From the NCBI GenBank assembly GCA_964441735.1, contig CAYTVB010000001.1:1-64000 (forward strand): a DNA stretch of 64,000 bases, written 5' to 3'. Below are positions 25,803 to 33,634 of the stretch, in pieces. Positions within the stretch are counted from its first letter, which is position 1, and every line of letters begins with the position of its first letter. Under the pieces are notes generated by a model. That model worked only from the letters and a program-made list of their open reading frames with translations. It was not told where the DNA came from and made no database searches. A program made the translations under genes and the position numbers. The DNA comes from JASMTM01 sp964441735. GTDB lineage: Bacteria > Thermotogota > Thermotogae > Petrotogales > Kosmotogaceae.

Positions 25803-26978
25803 ATGAATACAATAGCTGTAATAACTGGTCTTGCGCTCCTTGCAATCACAATGAGGCTATTTAAAAGTATAACGCTTTCGTTAATTATAGCAATTGCTAC
25901 TATTGGTATTATTCTTTTAATACCTATCAATATATATTTTAGCTCATTTGTTACCACAGTTTCAGAATGGGATTTTTGGAAAGTAATTATCACGATTTTC
26001 TCCATTTACCTTCTTGGCGAAACTATGAGTAAAAGCGGAGATTCTAAGAAGTTTACCTCTGCGATTAAGGAAATATTCCCCAATCCAAAGGTTTCAATTT
26101 CTCTTATGCCAGCCTTGATAGGATTGCTTCCAATGCCTGGAGGTGCAATGTTTTCAGCGCCGATGGTTAAAGATATCTCTGATGATACAAATAATATTTC
26201 TACAAAAGATGCCCTTGCAACCAATTATTGGTTTAGACATTCAATGGAATATTTTTGGCCATTGTATCCTGCAATAATAATTGTAGCAAGTATGGCCAAT
26301 GTATCGTTGAGGTCGATTGTTGTATATATGCTTCCTGTTGGTCTGGCTGCAATAATTACAGGCTACCTATTGTTGATAAGAAGCGTTCCAAAGATTAAAG
26401 TTGAAAAATCTTCAATTTTACAGTTACTCTTTAGTTCATGGCCAATAGTTGTTGTGATAATTTTTGTCATTCTAAATCAACCGGGCTGGCTTGTTGTTAT
26501 GCTGACATCAATCATTTATTTGATTACAAAGAAGAACAGGTCTATAGCTTTATTAGGAGTTTTAAACAAATGGAAAACGTTTTTTCTGCTACTTTCAGTT
26601 TTCTATTTTAAATCATTTGTTGAAAATACCGGTGTACATGATTTCATGAGTGAAGAGCTTATAAGTTGGTCTATCCCCACCATATTGGTTATGATGGTTC
26701 TTCCTTTCATTATGGGACAGATGACGGGAATAACCCAGGGAGCTGTAGGATTAAGTTTTCCACTTGTAATGAGTATGGCTTCCGAAGGTTCAAGTTTGAG
26801 CGTTGCTATCCTGGCTTATACCTTTGCTGTTGCGGGTGTATTACTATCTCCAGTTCATCTTTGTATAGTATTGACAGTAAATTATTTTAGAGAAAGCTAT
26901 TCCGCGCTTGTTAAGAGAATAATACTGCCGTTAAGCATTGCGACCGTAACCGGTGTACTGATATTTTTGTATATATAA
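25803..26978 (+). CDS. DUF401 family membrane protein (ion-transporter-like)
   Basis: The 391-residue protein has about ten hydrophobic segments and the DUF401 pattern: PALIGLLPMPGGAMFSAPM in the first half and MGQMTGITQGAVGLSFP in the second. The two Gly-rich re-entrant-like loops resemble the ion transporter superfamily (GntP/CitM-like), so secondary transport of an organic anion is likely. No substrate can be assigned. The ATG has CTGGAGGAAT upstream. It is divergent from the hydrolase operon and converges on the nucleotidyltransferase gene. Confidence 0.82.
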   Translation: MNTIAVITGLALLAITMRLFKSITLSLIIAIATIGIILLIPINIYFSSFVTTVSEWDFWKVIITIFSIYLLGETMSKSGDSKKFTSAIKEIFPNPKVSISLMPALIGLLPMPGGAMFSAPMVKDISDDTNNISTKDALATNYWFRHSMEYFWPLYPAIIIVASMANVSLRSIVVYMLPVGLAAIITGYLLLIRSVPKIKVEKSSILQLLFSSWPIVVVIIFVILNQPGWLVVMLTSIIYLITKKNRSIALLGVLNKWKTFFLLLSVFYFKSFVENTGVHDFMSEELISWSIPTILVMMVLPFIMGQMTGITQGAVGLSFPLVMSMASEGSSLSVAILAYTFAVAGVLLSPVHLCIVLTVNYFRESYSALVKRIILPLSIATVTGVLIFLYI

Positions 26979-26982
26979 AAAT

Positions 26983-27708
26983 CTATTCCATCATATCCAG
27001 TAAAGATTCTGCTTTTCTATAGTCTTCAGGTGTATTGACGCCAAGGTATTCCATTTCATCTTTGAGGACTAAACTTTGAACAGGGTATTTATTATCAATT
27101 ATTTTGTTTACAAGATCTGCAATATAATATTCTCCAGTATTTGGATCCGGAACAATCTCACCAATGTACTCATTGGAAACTGCACTATCCAGGATTATTG
27201 GGCCCACATAAAATTCATAGGGGGGTTCTGATTGAGGGAGTTTTTTCTCGTACATTCTTATTATCCTGTTATCTTTATTTCTTAATACAAGAGCATATGG
27301 ATATCGCCTATCGCTGGTACCTGAAAGAAAAGTGACTTTGTTGTTGTTTTTTCTATGTTTTTTTATAAGTTTCTTTAGTGATTCTTTTCGGATTAGAACA
27401 GTGTCAGAATACATTATTAATAATTGTTCACGGTTATTAATATAATCAAGTGCGCATTTCAACGCATGCGCCGTTCCAAGTTGTCGGTCCTGAAACACAT
27501 AATGTAGATCCTTTGAATCTAAATGTTTCTTGAATAGATCATACGTTTCTTTTCTTATAACCAAAATTATTTCATTTTTTTTGCAAATGAATCGTGTTTT
27601 CTCAATAAGATGTTCTACCATAGGCTTACCTTTAATAGAAACAAGGGGTTTTGGGAGCTCTGTTTTTAAACGTGTTCCCAATCCTGCAGCAAGTATTATC
27701 GTTTTCAT
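26983..27708 (-). CDS. Sugar nucleotidyltransferase (GlmU N-domain-like)
   Basis: The 241-residue protein is a single NTP-transferase domain: LAAGLGTRLKTELPKPL (nucleotide-binding signature), QDRQLGTAHALKCAL, typical of GlmU, MYSDTVLI in place of the GDxPL metal loop, and a late VNTPED. GlmU itself is about 450 residues with a left-handed beta-helix acetyltransferase; that half is absent here. A UDP-sugar pyrophosphorylase role is likely but the sugar is uncertain. The ATG has GGAGGATAAT upstream. No envelope-polysaccharide cluster is adjacent. Confidence 0.78.
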   Translation of the reverse strand: MKTIILAAGLGTRLKTELPKPLVSIKGKPMVEHLIEKTRFICKKNEIILVIRKETYDLFKKHLDSKDLHYVFQDRQLGTAHALKCALDYINNREQLLIMYSDTVLIRKESLKKLIKKHRKNNNKVTFLSGTSDRRYPYALVLRNKDNRIIRMYEKKLPQSEPPYEFYVGPIILDSAVSNEYIGEIVPDPNTGEYYIADLVNKIIDNKYPVQSLVLKDEMEYLGVNTPEDYRKAESLLDMME

Positions 27709-27802
27709 TATTATCCTCCAGTTAACAGAAATCTTTTTCTATATCATTCAAAACAATTGTATAATGAAAAAGAGATAATAACATGACAAAGGGGGAGAAC
27801 CA

Positions 27803-28735
27803 ATGAAGGAAACAACTGAAAATATCACCGTTGTTTCTACCAGAAAGTTTGTGAAAGTTTCTAAAACTGCTTTTTTTCTTGCAATACTAATCGGTATACT
27901 GGCTGTTTTTTCATCTTTTATGGGGATTTTCTGGATAACCGAAGGTGAATCTTATACCTTTGAAACACTTAGAGGAGAAACAGTAAAGATATTTGGAAAA
28001 GGTGTTTATAGGTATGACAGTGTTTTCCTGGCAAGTGCTTTTCAGGGTCAGGACGTGGTAATTTTATTTCTTGGTGTTCCACTTTTAATGGTTTCATTAT
28101 TTGCCTATCGAAAGGAATCGTTACGCTGGTCTCTTTTTTTAAGCGGTGTTCTTGCATTTTTCCTTTATGTTTATACCTCTACTGCATTTGGAGCAGCTTA
28201 TAATCAATTATTTCTTGTTTATGTTAGTTTGTTTTCACTGAGCTTTTTTGTTCTTATCCTTATTTTTTCTTCTATTAAACTTGAAAATCTGTACAAAGAT
28301 GAAATTAATAACTTACCCAGGCTGGGACCGGCGATCTTCATGTTCGCAAGTGGATTAGTCACTCTTTTTGTTTGGCTCGAACCGTTAATAAAGTCAATAA
28401 TAGAAGAGACTCCACCCGAGTTACTGGGAGCTTATTCAACAATGGTAACAGATGCACTTGATCTTGGAATAATTACACCTCTAACCATAATTTCAGGAGT
28501 ATTAATCCTAAGGAAAAAGCCTTTGGGCTATAAGATTGCTTTTCCTTTACTTGGAATAATTCTTCTTTTATTGCCAACTATTACACTGACTACTTTTATT
28601 CAGCTATATAATGGGGTTACTTTTACAACAGCTGAAATTATAGGTCCCATTGCAGGATTCACTGCATTGGGCGCTTTGTCGTTAGTTATCATGATAATTC
28701 TATTACGTAAAATACCTTCAAAAACCGATTCATAA
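27803..28735 (+). CDS. Polytopic membrane protein, unknown function
   Basis: I recognise no family. The 310-residue protein has about eight predicted transmembrane helices, a short cytoplasmic N-terminus, and an extracytoplasmic loop after helix 1 (about 48-75) with GESYTFETLRGETVKIFGKG. No catalytic motif stands out. The ATG is preceded by AAAGGGGGAGA. It is followed after 42 bases by the lipoprotein gene and then by the CPBP protease gene in the same orientation, so these three may form a transcription unit for membrane-associated proteins. Confidence 0.6.
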   Translation: MKETTENITVVSTRKFVKVSKTAFFLAILIGILAVFSSFMGIFWITEGESYTFETLRGETVKIFGKGVYRYDSVFLASAFQGQDVVILFLGVPLLMVSLFAYRKESLRWSLFLSGVLAFFLYVYTSTAFGAAYNQLFLVYVSLFSLSFFVLILIFSSIKLENLYKDEINNLPRLGPAIFMFASGLVTLFVWLEPLIKSIIEETPPELLGAYSTMVTDALDLGIITPLTIISGVLILRKKPLGYKIAFPLLGIILLLLPTITLTTFIQLYNGVTFTTAEIIGPIAGFTALGALSLVIMIILLRKIPSKTDS

Positions 28736-28777
28736 AACAACATATTATAATTTTGAAATTATCTCAGGAGGATTGAC

Positions 28778-29836
28778 ATGAAAAGAGTTACTTTAGTTTT
28801 ACTGATCGTGATGGCAATGTTCTCAGGATGTTCATTAATTCTAAAGGTTCCAGAGATGGGAGAAGTAATTAATGAAGACATTGTAGTAAAATCACCTGCT
28901 CTTAAGTACTCATTACTGGACAGCCTTCATGAAATATATGTGGCAAATGAATTGTCGCCAGAAAAATGGGAAGATTATTACTCTGAGGCAGATCCTTCTG
29001 GAAAAGAGCACTATGACTGGTTAATAAAAACGTATGGTGAAATGTCTGATAGCATGAAGAAAACACTATCTTATATTTTCGAAAGAGTGCACTTATGGAA
29101 GCTCATGAATATATCAACAGAACTAACTGATGAAGCAGATATTAATGATATAGTAAATCTTTACAGGAGTTCATGGTTCGATCTGCCACCACTTGTAAGA
29201 ATTAAATTGATACAGCTGCTTCCTGAGTTTTACAATGAACATTTCGAAGAATATTTTGATGTTAACCAAGAAATATTTACAACATTGGCTTCATCTATGA
29301 CTGAAGAAGCAATCGAATATCCAAATCCCTTTGAATTCATGGAAGAACTAACAGGAATTGATCTTCCCGGTGAATACTCATGTATGTTCTACTACACCTT
29401 CAGGAAAGTCGGCGCTTTTGGTTTTACATATGGAAGTATAAAAATTTCAACATTGCAGAGAAATGTCGATGACATCAGCAAACTTTTTTTCACACCTTTA
29501 CATGAATACGGGCACGATTTCTTTCAAACCTTCACCAAAAAAAGTGATTTCAAAGAACTTGCAGAAGACCTTAAAGAAAACGACATCAGTTTTTACGAGT
29601 ACTGGAAGAATGATGAAGGCTTAAAACAAAGCTACAGCTGGGCGGGTTTTTGTGAAGAGAATCTTGTTGAAGGTTTTGCCAAGTTCCTGAGAGAAGAATA
29701 TTATGGAAAAACTGATCATAAAGAGAACTATTATTATGACCTTGATTTTTATGAATATCTTAAAGAAATAGAATTTAATCCTGATGAAATCAGCTTAAAA
29801 GAAGCATCTTTCAGCTTTTATGAGGAAGTTATGTGA
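28778..29836 (+). CDS. Lipoprotein with zinc metallopeptidase (HExxH) motif
   Basis: A lipoprotein signal with lipobox MFSGC (Cys at about 18) precedes a ~330-residue mature protein. HEYGH at 242-246 fits HExxH, and Glu298 in NLVEGFAKFL fits the third ligand of gluzincins, about 52 residues later. This predicts a surface- or periplasm-exposed zinc protease anchored by lipid. I do not recognise the exact family. ATG has CAGGAGGATTG upstream. The next gene, a CPBP intramembrane protease, starts 28 bases later, so a joint role in envelope proteolysis is possible (inference). Confidence 0.65.
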   Translation: MKRVTLVLLIVMAMFSGCSLILKVPEMGEVINEDIVVKSPALKYSLLDSLHEIYVANELSPEKWEDYYSEADPSGKEHYDWLIKTYGEMSDSMKKTLSYIFERVHLWKLMNISTELTDEADINDIVNLYRSSWFDLPPLVRIKLIQLLPEFYNEHFEEYFDVNQEIFTTLASSMTEEAIEYPNPFEFMEELTGIDLPGEYSCMFYYTFRKVGAFGFTYGSIKISTLQRNVDDISKLFFTPLHEYGHDFFQTFTKKSDFKELAEDLKENDISFYEYWKNDEGLKQSYSWAGFCEENLVEGFAKFLREEYYGKTDHKENYYYDLDFYEYLKEIEFNPDEISLKEASFSFYEEVM

Positions 29837-29864
29837 ATTTGATTTGTAGAAATGGAGTATTCAT

Positions 29865-30617
29865 TTGGTAGATTTAATAAATGTTTTCATCTATTTGTTT
29901 TTTTATCATGCAATAAATATCATAATTCAAGGCACTTTAAGAAAAAGAAGTCACAACCCATATAGAATAACTGTCTTTGTTTCGCCAATGAACATTTTTC
30001 TGATACTGTTTTTTGCATATCTCACAAATTTGAATGCTGAACAAATGGGTTTTACCCGGGGCGAACCGTTAATTGGTTTCCTGATGATTGTTATTATTCT
30101 TGTATATGTTTTTGTTTCAGTAAGAAGTATTTTAAAGGCTCCTTCACGAGAAATCAAAAAAATACGTTATGGATTAACTTCAAATAAGGTATATCAGTAC
30201 ATATATAGCTGGGTTATTGTTGGAGTAGTTGAAGAATTGTTATTTAGAGGTTATTTACAGGGAAACCTCGATAAATTTTTTAGTGGAAGTTTTTTGACTG
30301 TAAGGGTGTCAACGTTATTGGCCAGTGGTGTATTCGTTCTGGTTCATGTAGGTAATGTTTTTTCCCGATTTGAAACCTGGAAGCAGTTCATGAAACAGCT
30401 ACCTTTAAGGTTTTTTGTTACGTTGTTACTTGGGTATACCTTTCAAGTAACTGGAAGTTTGATTTATCCTATAATAATGCATAATTTAATAGATGGGCCA
30501 AGTATGACTGCGGTTATTTATAGAAAAGAGCAGATAAGACGGGATTCCGAAAAACAGAGAACAGAAATTGGAGATCCGAGATCAGAAAACCTTAAAACAC
30601 GAGAAAAACAAAAGTGA
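29865..30617 (+). CDS. CPBP-family intramembrane metalloprotease
   Basis: The 250-residue membrane protein carries the three CPBP/Abi motifs: EELLFRGYL (Glu123-Glu124…Arg128), FVLVHVGN (His161), and HNLID (His206). These bind zinc in Rce1-like intramembrane proteases. The start is TTG at 29865 with TGGAG eight bases upstream. Function in bacteria ranges from bacteriocin immunity to protein processing; none is indicated. The last ~25 codons (from about 30541) are translated from degenerate 7-bp repeats, giving a highly charged tail (RRDSEKQRTE…), so the original stop was probably lost to repeat growth. Confidence 0.82.
   Translation: MVDLINVFIYLFFYHAINIIIQGTLRKRSHNPYRITVFVSPMNIFLILFFAYLTNLNAEQMGFTRGEPLIGFLMIVIILVYVFVSVRSILKAPSREIKKIRYGLTSNKVYQYIYSWVIVGVVEELLFRGYLQGNLDKFFSGSFLTVRVSTLLASGVFVLVHVGNVFSRFETWKQFMKQLPLRFFVTLLLGYTFQVTGSLIYPIIMHNLIDGPSMTAVIYRKEQIRRDSEKQRTEIGDPRSENLKTREKQK
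30541..30589. repeat. Degenerate heptamer repeats at the end of the CPBP gene
   Basis: Seven-base units CAGAGAA, CAGAAAT, TGGAGAT, CCGAGAT and CAGAAAA follow one another from 30555 to 30589, with weaker units before. They form the 3' coding tail of the CPBP gene. A different heptamer run lies at 32630. Confidence 0.55.
30592..30606 (+). repeat. 15-bp inverted repeat, left arm
   Basis: TTAAAACACGAGAAA; its exact reverse complement occurs at 32544-32558, on the other side of the beta-barrel gene and next to the other heptamer run. Confidence 0.7.
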
Positions 30618-30651
30618 CGAGAATCCCGAGAAAGTTCTTAAAACATTTGAT

Positions 30652-30775
30652 ATGTGTCTTGGGGAGCAGGCGGATATGCGTGTTATGAAACGTACGGATT
30701 TGCGCTTTGTGGATGAAAACCAAAACCACACCTCTAGCTAAGTTAAGCTAGGGTCCATCGAGGGTGTAATCTTTA
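30652..30775 (+). ncRNA. Candidate structured RNA in the leader of the beta-barrel gene
   Basis: This intergenic stretch is clearly richer in G+C than its surroundings, a common sign of structured RNA in A+T-rich genomes. An 8-bp stem CTCTAGCT/AGCTAGGG (30732-30739 with 30746-30753, one G-U) and TGTGG/CCACA (30708-30712 with 30726-30730) can be drawn, and ACACCT (30728-30733) could alternatively pair with GGGTGT (30762-30767). It matches no riboswitch or RNA family I know. It also reads as a 29-codon ORF from ATG 30652 (MCLGEQADMRVM…), without a good ribosome site. It may be a leader for the gene at 30855 or an independent RNA. Confidence 0.35.
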
Positions 30776-30854
30776 GAATCAAAAACGAGTAGTACCAAAG
30801 AAACGAGAGTTATGGAGACCTATGTGGGTAATTATATTATAAGAGGGTGATGGC

Positions 30855-32291
30855 TTGCGAAAGGTTGTAATTTTCTTTTTAGTTGTTTTACTTATAGGTA
30901 TTAATTCTTTCTCAATAAATTGGAATATAGACAGAAAAAATCACGAGTTAACTAACTATATTTTATTTGAATTAAATCCTGGGATTACTCTTGGGAATTT
31001 CAAAAATGATTTTGTTACCAAATATAATTGGGGTTGGGGTAGACCAACCAACCCTGGTGAAAATGTATATTATATTCAGAATGAACTGAAGCCATTAATA
31101 AACGCTGTTCTCCATGCAAAACAGGCAGGATTAGAGCTCGAAGTGCATATACCATTTCAGAATGAATATGGAGAACGACTACAAAAACCGTCGCAGTTAT
31201 TTTCACTTAATGTACCTAATCTAAATGAAGTGGATATGAGTTTTCCTTACCTTGGTTATTTAAAGTATGAAAAGGATAATTGGATTATTTCCATGGGAAG
31301 ATTTCCTTTAAAGTGGGGCTGGTCAAAGTATCCTCTGACAATATCTCCAACCACCTACCAGGATAATATTACCTTTTCTGCAGGATTTTCAAATATTACT
31401 TATTATTTTCATGCGATAGCCTCATACCCTCTCCTTTCACCAGCAGAAAGAGATATTCAGGCGAATTTTTCTGATCAACATACTCCTGGCATCTATTATG
31501 ATGAATCTTCAAAATACATTTTTGCTCATAGAATAGAATTTGATTTTGATAGTTTTAGTTTTGGTTTGGGAGAACTGAATGTAGTTGGAGGAAAACATCT
31601 TGATTTTATTGATGCAAATCCAGTAGTCATTTTTCATAATACCTATGGAGAAGGATATTCAAATGTTCTGGCGTCATTTGATTTACTATATAAGCTAAAC
31701 GAGAATAACTGGTTTTTTGGAGAGTTTTCAATAGATGACTATGAAGCTTCAACAGAAAAGGGCTCAGGATATAAGCCAACAGCGTATGCTTATAACCTTG
31801 GAGGAAATCTAAATTTTGATAATCTCACACTGTGGTTTGAGTATGATTATGTGAGTGAATGGATGTACGTAACAAACTATCTTCCCTATCTCAGGGTAAA
31901 TATAAGGCAATTTCATCTTAATAATGGTGGTTCAGGAAGGCTACTGGTAGATTATCCATTAGGATTTGAATATGGGCCGGATGCAAAAATGATTTCAGCC
32001 GGAATAAACGGGAAGATTTTAGATGTTGATTACAGTGTTGTATATAACTATCTTGTAAAAGGAACGGTTATGGATGAAGGAGAAACACGTTGGAAATGGT
32101 TCTGGGATACCTGGACGAATAATGTAGCTGAAGTTTCACCCGATCCACTGCCCAGAGGAGAAGATGATATAGCTAATATAATTACCATAAAACTTGATTA
32201 TAAGTACTTTTCAGGTATATATAAAACTGTAAATTTATCCCAACATTTTTTGGGATTATTCGGTAAGTATTCATTTGCTTTTGGAAAATGA
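30855..32291 (+). CDS. Putative outer-membrane (toga) beta-barrel protein
   Basis: A signal peptide (about 1-19) is followed by ~460 residues of alternating aromatic/hydrophobic beta strands separated by turns rich in Gly, Asn and Asp, with few helices. WIISMGRFPLKWGWSKYP, with the conserved-looking GR…WG, recalls the Wzi/capsule-assembly type barrel, and the protein ends in a strand YSFAFGK. A porin-like or assembly role in the outer sheath is the likely reading. The TTG start at 30855 has AGAGGGTGA six bases upstream; ATG 30850 is out of frame. The gene sits between two repeat-rich intergenic stretches. Confidence 0.6.
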   Translation: MRKVVIFFLVVLLIGINSFSINWNIDRKNHELTNYILFELNPGITLGNFKNDFVTKYNWGWGRPTNPGENVYYIQNELKPLINAVLHAKQAGLELEVHIPFQNEYGERLQKPSQLFSLNVPNLNEVDMSFPYLGYLKYEKDNWIISMGRFPLKWGWSKYPLTISPTTYQDNITFSAGFSNITYYFHAIASYPLLSPAERDIQANFSDQHTPGIYYDESSKYIFAHRIEFDFDSFSFGLGELNVVGGKHLDFIDANPVVIFHNTYGEGYSNVLASFDLLYKLNENNWFFGEFSIDDYEASTEKGSGYKPTAYAYNLGGNLNFDNLTLWFEYDYVSEWMYVTNYLPYLRVNIRQFHLNNGGSGRLLVDYPLGFEYGPDAKMISAGINGKILDVDYSVVYNYLVKGTVMDEGETRWKWFWDTWTNNVAEVSPDPLPRGEDDIANIITIKLDYKYFSGIYKTVNLSQHFLGLFGKYSFAFGK

Positions 32292-32543
32292 AAGCATGCA
32301 GTTGACGATATAAGTGTAATGCTTAAAGAAAAACAGATGCAAAAATGTAATAATTAGTAGTTAAGAACACTTGAGAAATAATTTTTGCTATTAAGAATTC
32401 ATTTTTATAAGAAGCGTTGTATTATAAATATAGTGCGTAAAACCTTTAATTCTTTTATTATTTTTTCAATTTTATGAGGTCAAAAAGTGGTTTTGAACCT
32501 TTCGGTTAACGAAAAACGGTTCACGTGTTTTGAATTAATGGTC

Positions 32544-32558
32544 TTTCTCGTGTTTTAA
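32544..32558 (-). repeat. 15-bp inverted repeat, right arm
   Basis: TTTCTCGTGTTTTAA, exact reverse complement of 30592-30606. Confidence 0.7.
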
Positions 32559-32629
32559 AGAATGCTCTGTCAGAGCCTTGTTGAACGAGTGCAGCGAGTG
32601 GCTATAAGTGTCAGTTTTTTGGTTTCAGC

Positions 32630-32657
32630 TAACACCTAACACCCAACATCTAACAAC
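32630..32657. repeat. Four tandem heptamers (TAACACC type)
   Basis: Units TAACACC, TAACACC, CAACATC and TAACAAC lie head to tail with no gap. Confidence 0.75.
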
Positions 32658-32752
32658 GCTTTTATGTTGTAAAGTTAATGGACGCTGAACGTGTTTTGAT
32701 TTGTTGAAGTCTCACTCTCCGATCGTTAGAATAAAGTAGAAAGGATGATTTG

Positions 32753-33619
32753 ATGGATAAGAAAATTAAGGAAGCATTGATAATATTCCAAAAAAATGAA
32801 ATAACGGAATACAACATTTATATGAAACTTTCAAAGAAACTTTCCGGAGAGAATAGAGAAATTCTTAGAAAAATTGCAGAAGACGAGAAGAAACATTACG
32901 AAAAGTGGAAGGAACATTCAGGAATTAGTGTTAAACCCAATAAACTAAAGATATTCTGGTATCTGCTGATTGCAAAGATCTTTGGTATGACCTTTGCGTT
33001 GAAAGCACTTGAAGAAAATGAGGAAAATGCACAGGAGAATTATTATAAATTTGTCACTGATCTTCCCGATGCTCAGGAGATTCTGGAAGATGAAAATGAA
33101 CATGAAACACAACTGCTTAACATGCTTGATGAGGAAAAAATTAACTATATAAGCTCTATGGTGCTTGGCTTGAATGATGCACTGGTAGAATTAACAGGTG
33201 CATTAGCTGGCTTAACACTGGCATTACAGAACACAGTAATTGTAGCCCTTTCTGGTTTTATAACTGGTGTCGCAGCAGCACTTTCAATGGGTGCTTCTGA
33301 ATATCTTTCCAAGAAATCAGAAGTAAATTCGGAAAAGCATCCAGCAAAATCAGCGCTTTATACCGGGATTACTTATCTGGTGACGGTTATTATTTTGATT
33401 TTGCCATATTTACTTATTACCAATATTTTGATAGCACTTGGCTTTACATTGATAGCTGCTGTGTTAATTATTTTAGCCTTCACGTACTTTGTTTCAGTTG
33501 TGAAAGATAGACCCTTTAAAAAGGCTTTTTTTGAGATGTTTAGCATAAGTATGGGAGTAGCAGCTGTTTCTTTTGTGATAGGGCTGGTTATCAGGGAGGT
33601 ATTCAATGTTGATGTTTGA
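32753..33619 (+). CDS. Er-VIT1 family iron/manganese transporter (ferritin-like + VIT1)
   Basis: The N-terminal ~130 residues form a ferritin/rubrerythrin-like four-helix unit with E…EDEKKHYEKW and EDENEHETQLL di-iron ligand pairs. The C-terminal half is a VIT1/CCC1 membrane domain with about five helices, containing GLNDALVELTGALAGLTLAL and AALSMGASEYLSKKSE, both diagnostic. Relatives (MbfA) export iron across the inner membrane with the ferritin domain as metal sensor/donor. ATG 32753 is preferred to the TTG at 32750, with AAAGGA eight bases upstream. It is followed 15 bases later by an MFS transporter gene. Confidence 0.87.
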   Translation: MDKKIKEALIIFQKNEITEYNIYMKLSKKLSGENREILRKIAEDEKKHYEKWKEHSGISVKPNKLKIFWYLLIAKIFGMTFALKALEENEENAQENYYKFVTDLPDAQEILEDENEHETQLLNMLDEEKINYISSMVLGLNDALVELTGALAGLTLALQNTVIVALSGFITGVAAALSMGASEYLSKKSEVNSEKHPAKSALYTGITYLVTVIILILPYLLITNILIALGFTLIAAVLIILAFTYFVSVVKDRPFKKAFFEMFSISMGVAAVSFVIGLVIREVFNVDV

Positions 33620-33634
33620 CCCGTGTGATTTGTT

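Larger units (their letters stand above)
32292..32752. other. Repeat- and hairpin-rich intergenic DNA
   Basis: No gene is evident. It holds a hairpin at 32495-32522 (GAACC/GGTTC with inner TTTCG/CGAAA), the second arm of the 15-bp inverted repeat (32544-32558), three forms of a CGTGTTTT motif (32524, 32549, 32689), a GCTCTG-T-CAGAGC palindrome (32564-32576) and four tandem heptamers (32630-32657). Confidence 0.6.

Noticed and set aside
25754..26005. N-terminal extension of the alpha/beta hydrolase
   Set aside because: It overlaps the well-supported divergent transporter gene and lacks a ribosome site.
30710..30770. Possible SAM-I, Mn2+ or guanidine riboswitch
   Set aside because: Only short fragments match; the conserved cores are absent.
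30661..30775. Resemblance to group II intron domain V (…GAAACGTACGG…)
   Set aside because: The AGC triad and base-paired ends of domain V are missing, and no reverse transcriptase gene is near.
32564..32657. CRISPR-like array
   Set aside because: Units are 7 bases, contiguous and without spacers; no cas genes.
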